Of a stretch of 64,000 nt of DNA, positions 62,449 through 64,000 are shown piece by piece (the first letter of the stretch is position 1; every line of letters begins with the position of its first letter). Both the position numbers and the translations under genes were made by a program. A model generated the notes under the pieces. The model was not told the origin of the DNA, did not search any database, and was given only the letters and a program-made list of their open reading frames with translations. Source of the stretch: Porphyromonas gingivalis ATCC 33277 (GTDB taxonomy: Bacteria > Bacteroidota > Bacteroidia > Bacteroidales > Porphyromonadaceae); contig NC_010729.1 in the NCBI RefSeq assembly GCF_000010505.1, positions 1,805,501 to 1,869,500 on the forward strand, in the 5' to 3' direction.

Positions 62449-63528
62449 TTACTTGCGGCGACGAACCGAGCGAGTCGCAGCCTTGTTTTTAGAAGCTTTC
62501 TGCTTTTTGGGTTCGACGGCCTCAGTCTCAGCAGCCCCCTCGCCTTGTCCGCGTGTTCGGCTGGTGATATTTTTACCACGAGCCTTTTCCAGTTTCTTTC
62601 CCTTGCTTTTCTTTGTCTCCACCTGCTTCATCCATGTGGTATCCTGTGTCACAAAGAGCCCATCGCGGAAGCCTTGTAATTCCTTGTCGATACGTTTGCT
62701 CTCCATCTTCATGGAATCGGGCGTAGGACAGTATTCGGCCAAAGCTCGGTTGTGCAGATTTTCTGTCTTGACGATGTCGCCTTTGTATAGATTAAGACGG
62801 AAGAAATCGTCTATCGTAGAATTGCGAGTATTATTCAGACTGCTAAGCATTACTCGTTCACGAGCGATGTAGGGACGGATATTTTCGTAAGGAATCCAGA
62901 ACAAAGGCTGATTGCGTACTTCGCCGAATTCGTCTTGGCCGGTCATGATCGGACAAATGGCTTGGATCTTAATGTCCACATCGCTATTGGTCGGAGTGAA
63001 GTACCATTCCTCCTTTACGTAGTAGGCTTTGACTTCTGCCGAGGGAATGTCGCTGTCGGCCACCTTGAAGAGCTCCGCATTCTTGTTCGTACTCGGTTGG
63101 TAATAGATGCCAAACCTGTCCAGAAACTCTTGGAACTTGATCTTGTACTGGTCTGTGAAGGCTTCGAATCCATCCAGATATTCGTACACGTCGAGGCTGT
63201 TGGAATTGATGAGTCCGAATATCGTGCTGAAGAGATTCTTGCGATCACCAATCGGACGGGGTGGATAATAGAGTACCGCGTTGGACTCTTCCATCAGGTC
63301 TACGCGTCGGTACACGACTCGCCTCCAGGGGGCGTTGTCGGTCTTCTGTGTCAGACGTCTGTTGAATTCCTGAGCACGATTGGATAGAGTAGTCATTTGT
63401 TCCACCTCGGTATTGCGCGGTGCTCGACCCACTTGCGGAGAGCGGTTGTTCGTATTTTCCTGCGCAACGGACGGGATACTGACCGTCGCTGCAAGGATCG
63501 CTCCTATGACTGCTTTGAATACTTTCAT
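62449..63528 (-). CDS. porN: Type IX secretion ring protein PorN (GldN)
   Basis: PorN forms, with PorK, the periplasmic ring of the type IX secretion system that exports gingipains. The 359-residue protein starts with a signal peptide (MKVFKAVIGAILAATVSIPSVAQ) and carries the GldN domain (WRRVVYRRVDLMEESNAVLYYP and WFTP-type segments), ending in a Lys/Arg-rich tail (KNKAATRSVRRRK). ATG at 63528 is preferred over a GTG two codons upstream. It lies 8 bp downstream of porM, the usual order. Confidence 0.93.
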   Translation of the reverse strand: MKVFKAVIGAILAATVSIPSVAQENTNNRSPQVGRAPRNTEVEQMTTLSNRAQEFNRRLTQKTDNAPWRRVVYRRVDLMEESNAVLYYPPRPIGDRKNLFSTIFGLINSNSLDVYEYLDGFEAFTDQYKIKFQEFLDRFGIYYQPSTNKNAELFKVADSDIPSAEVKAYYVKEEWYFTPTNSDVDIKIQAICPIMTGQDEFGEVRNQPLFWIPYENIRPYIARERVMLSSLNNTRNSTIDDFFRLNLYKGDIVKTENLHNRALAEYCPTPDSMKMESKRIDKELQGFRDGLFVTQDTTWMKQVETKKSKGKKLEKARGKNITSRTRGQGEGAAETEAVEPKKQKASKNKAATRSVRRRK

Positions 63529-63536
63529 AAACACTT

Positions 63537-64000
<464 letters not shown>

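Overview
The window is almost certainly a chromosomal segment of Porphyromonas gingivalis or a very close relative. It combines a methionine gamma-lyase, a histidine-to-glutamate (hut) gene cluster, dipeptidyl peptidase III, an Rnf complex, type IX secretion genes porN and porM, a Bacteroidota-type Rho with a long N-terminal insert, TAnnTTTG-like promoter elements, and three near-identical copies of an IS5-type element resembling IS1126/ISPg1. All calls were made by reading the sequence; no database search was run.

Layout. 1-5.6 kb: recG (5' part), galE and engB on the minus strand, then a divergently transcribed membrane protein, a metallophosphoesterase and mgl. 5.75-7.1 kb: IS copy A. 7.1-12.4 kb: accessory island with a 22-bp-period AT-rich repeat, a perfect 42-bp palindrome, a five-repeat CRISPR array, csx28 and cas13b; this is a type VI-B RNA-targeting system without cas1/cas2. 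12.4-20.9 kb: a pRiA4b-ORF3-like gene with miaA, an ArnT-like transferase with its GT2 partner, an EamA transporter, rho, and a GC-rich interval with five palindromes spaced exactly 22 bp, upstream of an HU-family gene. 20.9-29.3 kb: a DUF6624 lipoprotein and ftcD-hutI-membrane protein-porin-fchA-hutH, then a cupin. 29.4-33.3 kb (minus): an amino-acid/cation symporter, meaB and two DUF1573 proteins. 33.65-35 kb: IS copy B, inserted inside a ~95-bp dispersed repeat. 35.3-40 kb: dpp3, serS, rpmA and rplU. 40.6-49.4 kb: a tightly overlapped DUF4199-GT2-nitroreductase-apbE operon converging on rnfA-E-G-D-C-B plus an RseC-like gene. 49.8-52.6 kb: a TPR protein, an IS982 remnant and a 41-42-bp tandem array whose units can form covarying hairpins. 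52.7-58.4 kb: purL, dprA and a GT2. 58.5-59.8 kb: IS copy C. 60.4-64 kb: a GH108 muramidase-like protein, two half-size chromate transporters, porN and the C-terminal part of porM.

How the genes work together. Amino-acid catabolism dominates: DPP III and the symporter would supply peptides and amino acids, mgl and hut degrade methionine and histidine, and Rnf couples reduced ferredoxin/NAD to an ion gradient, with ApbE next door likely loading FMN onto RnfG and RnfD. Cas13b, Csx28 and the array form an RNA-guided defence unit transcribed leftwards. The most unusual non-coding signals are the covarying hairpin array at 51.74-52.31 kb, the phased palindrome array at 20.18-20.28 kb, and the dispersed repeat found in the same orientation upstream of three different genes.
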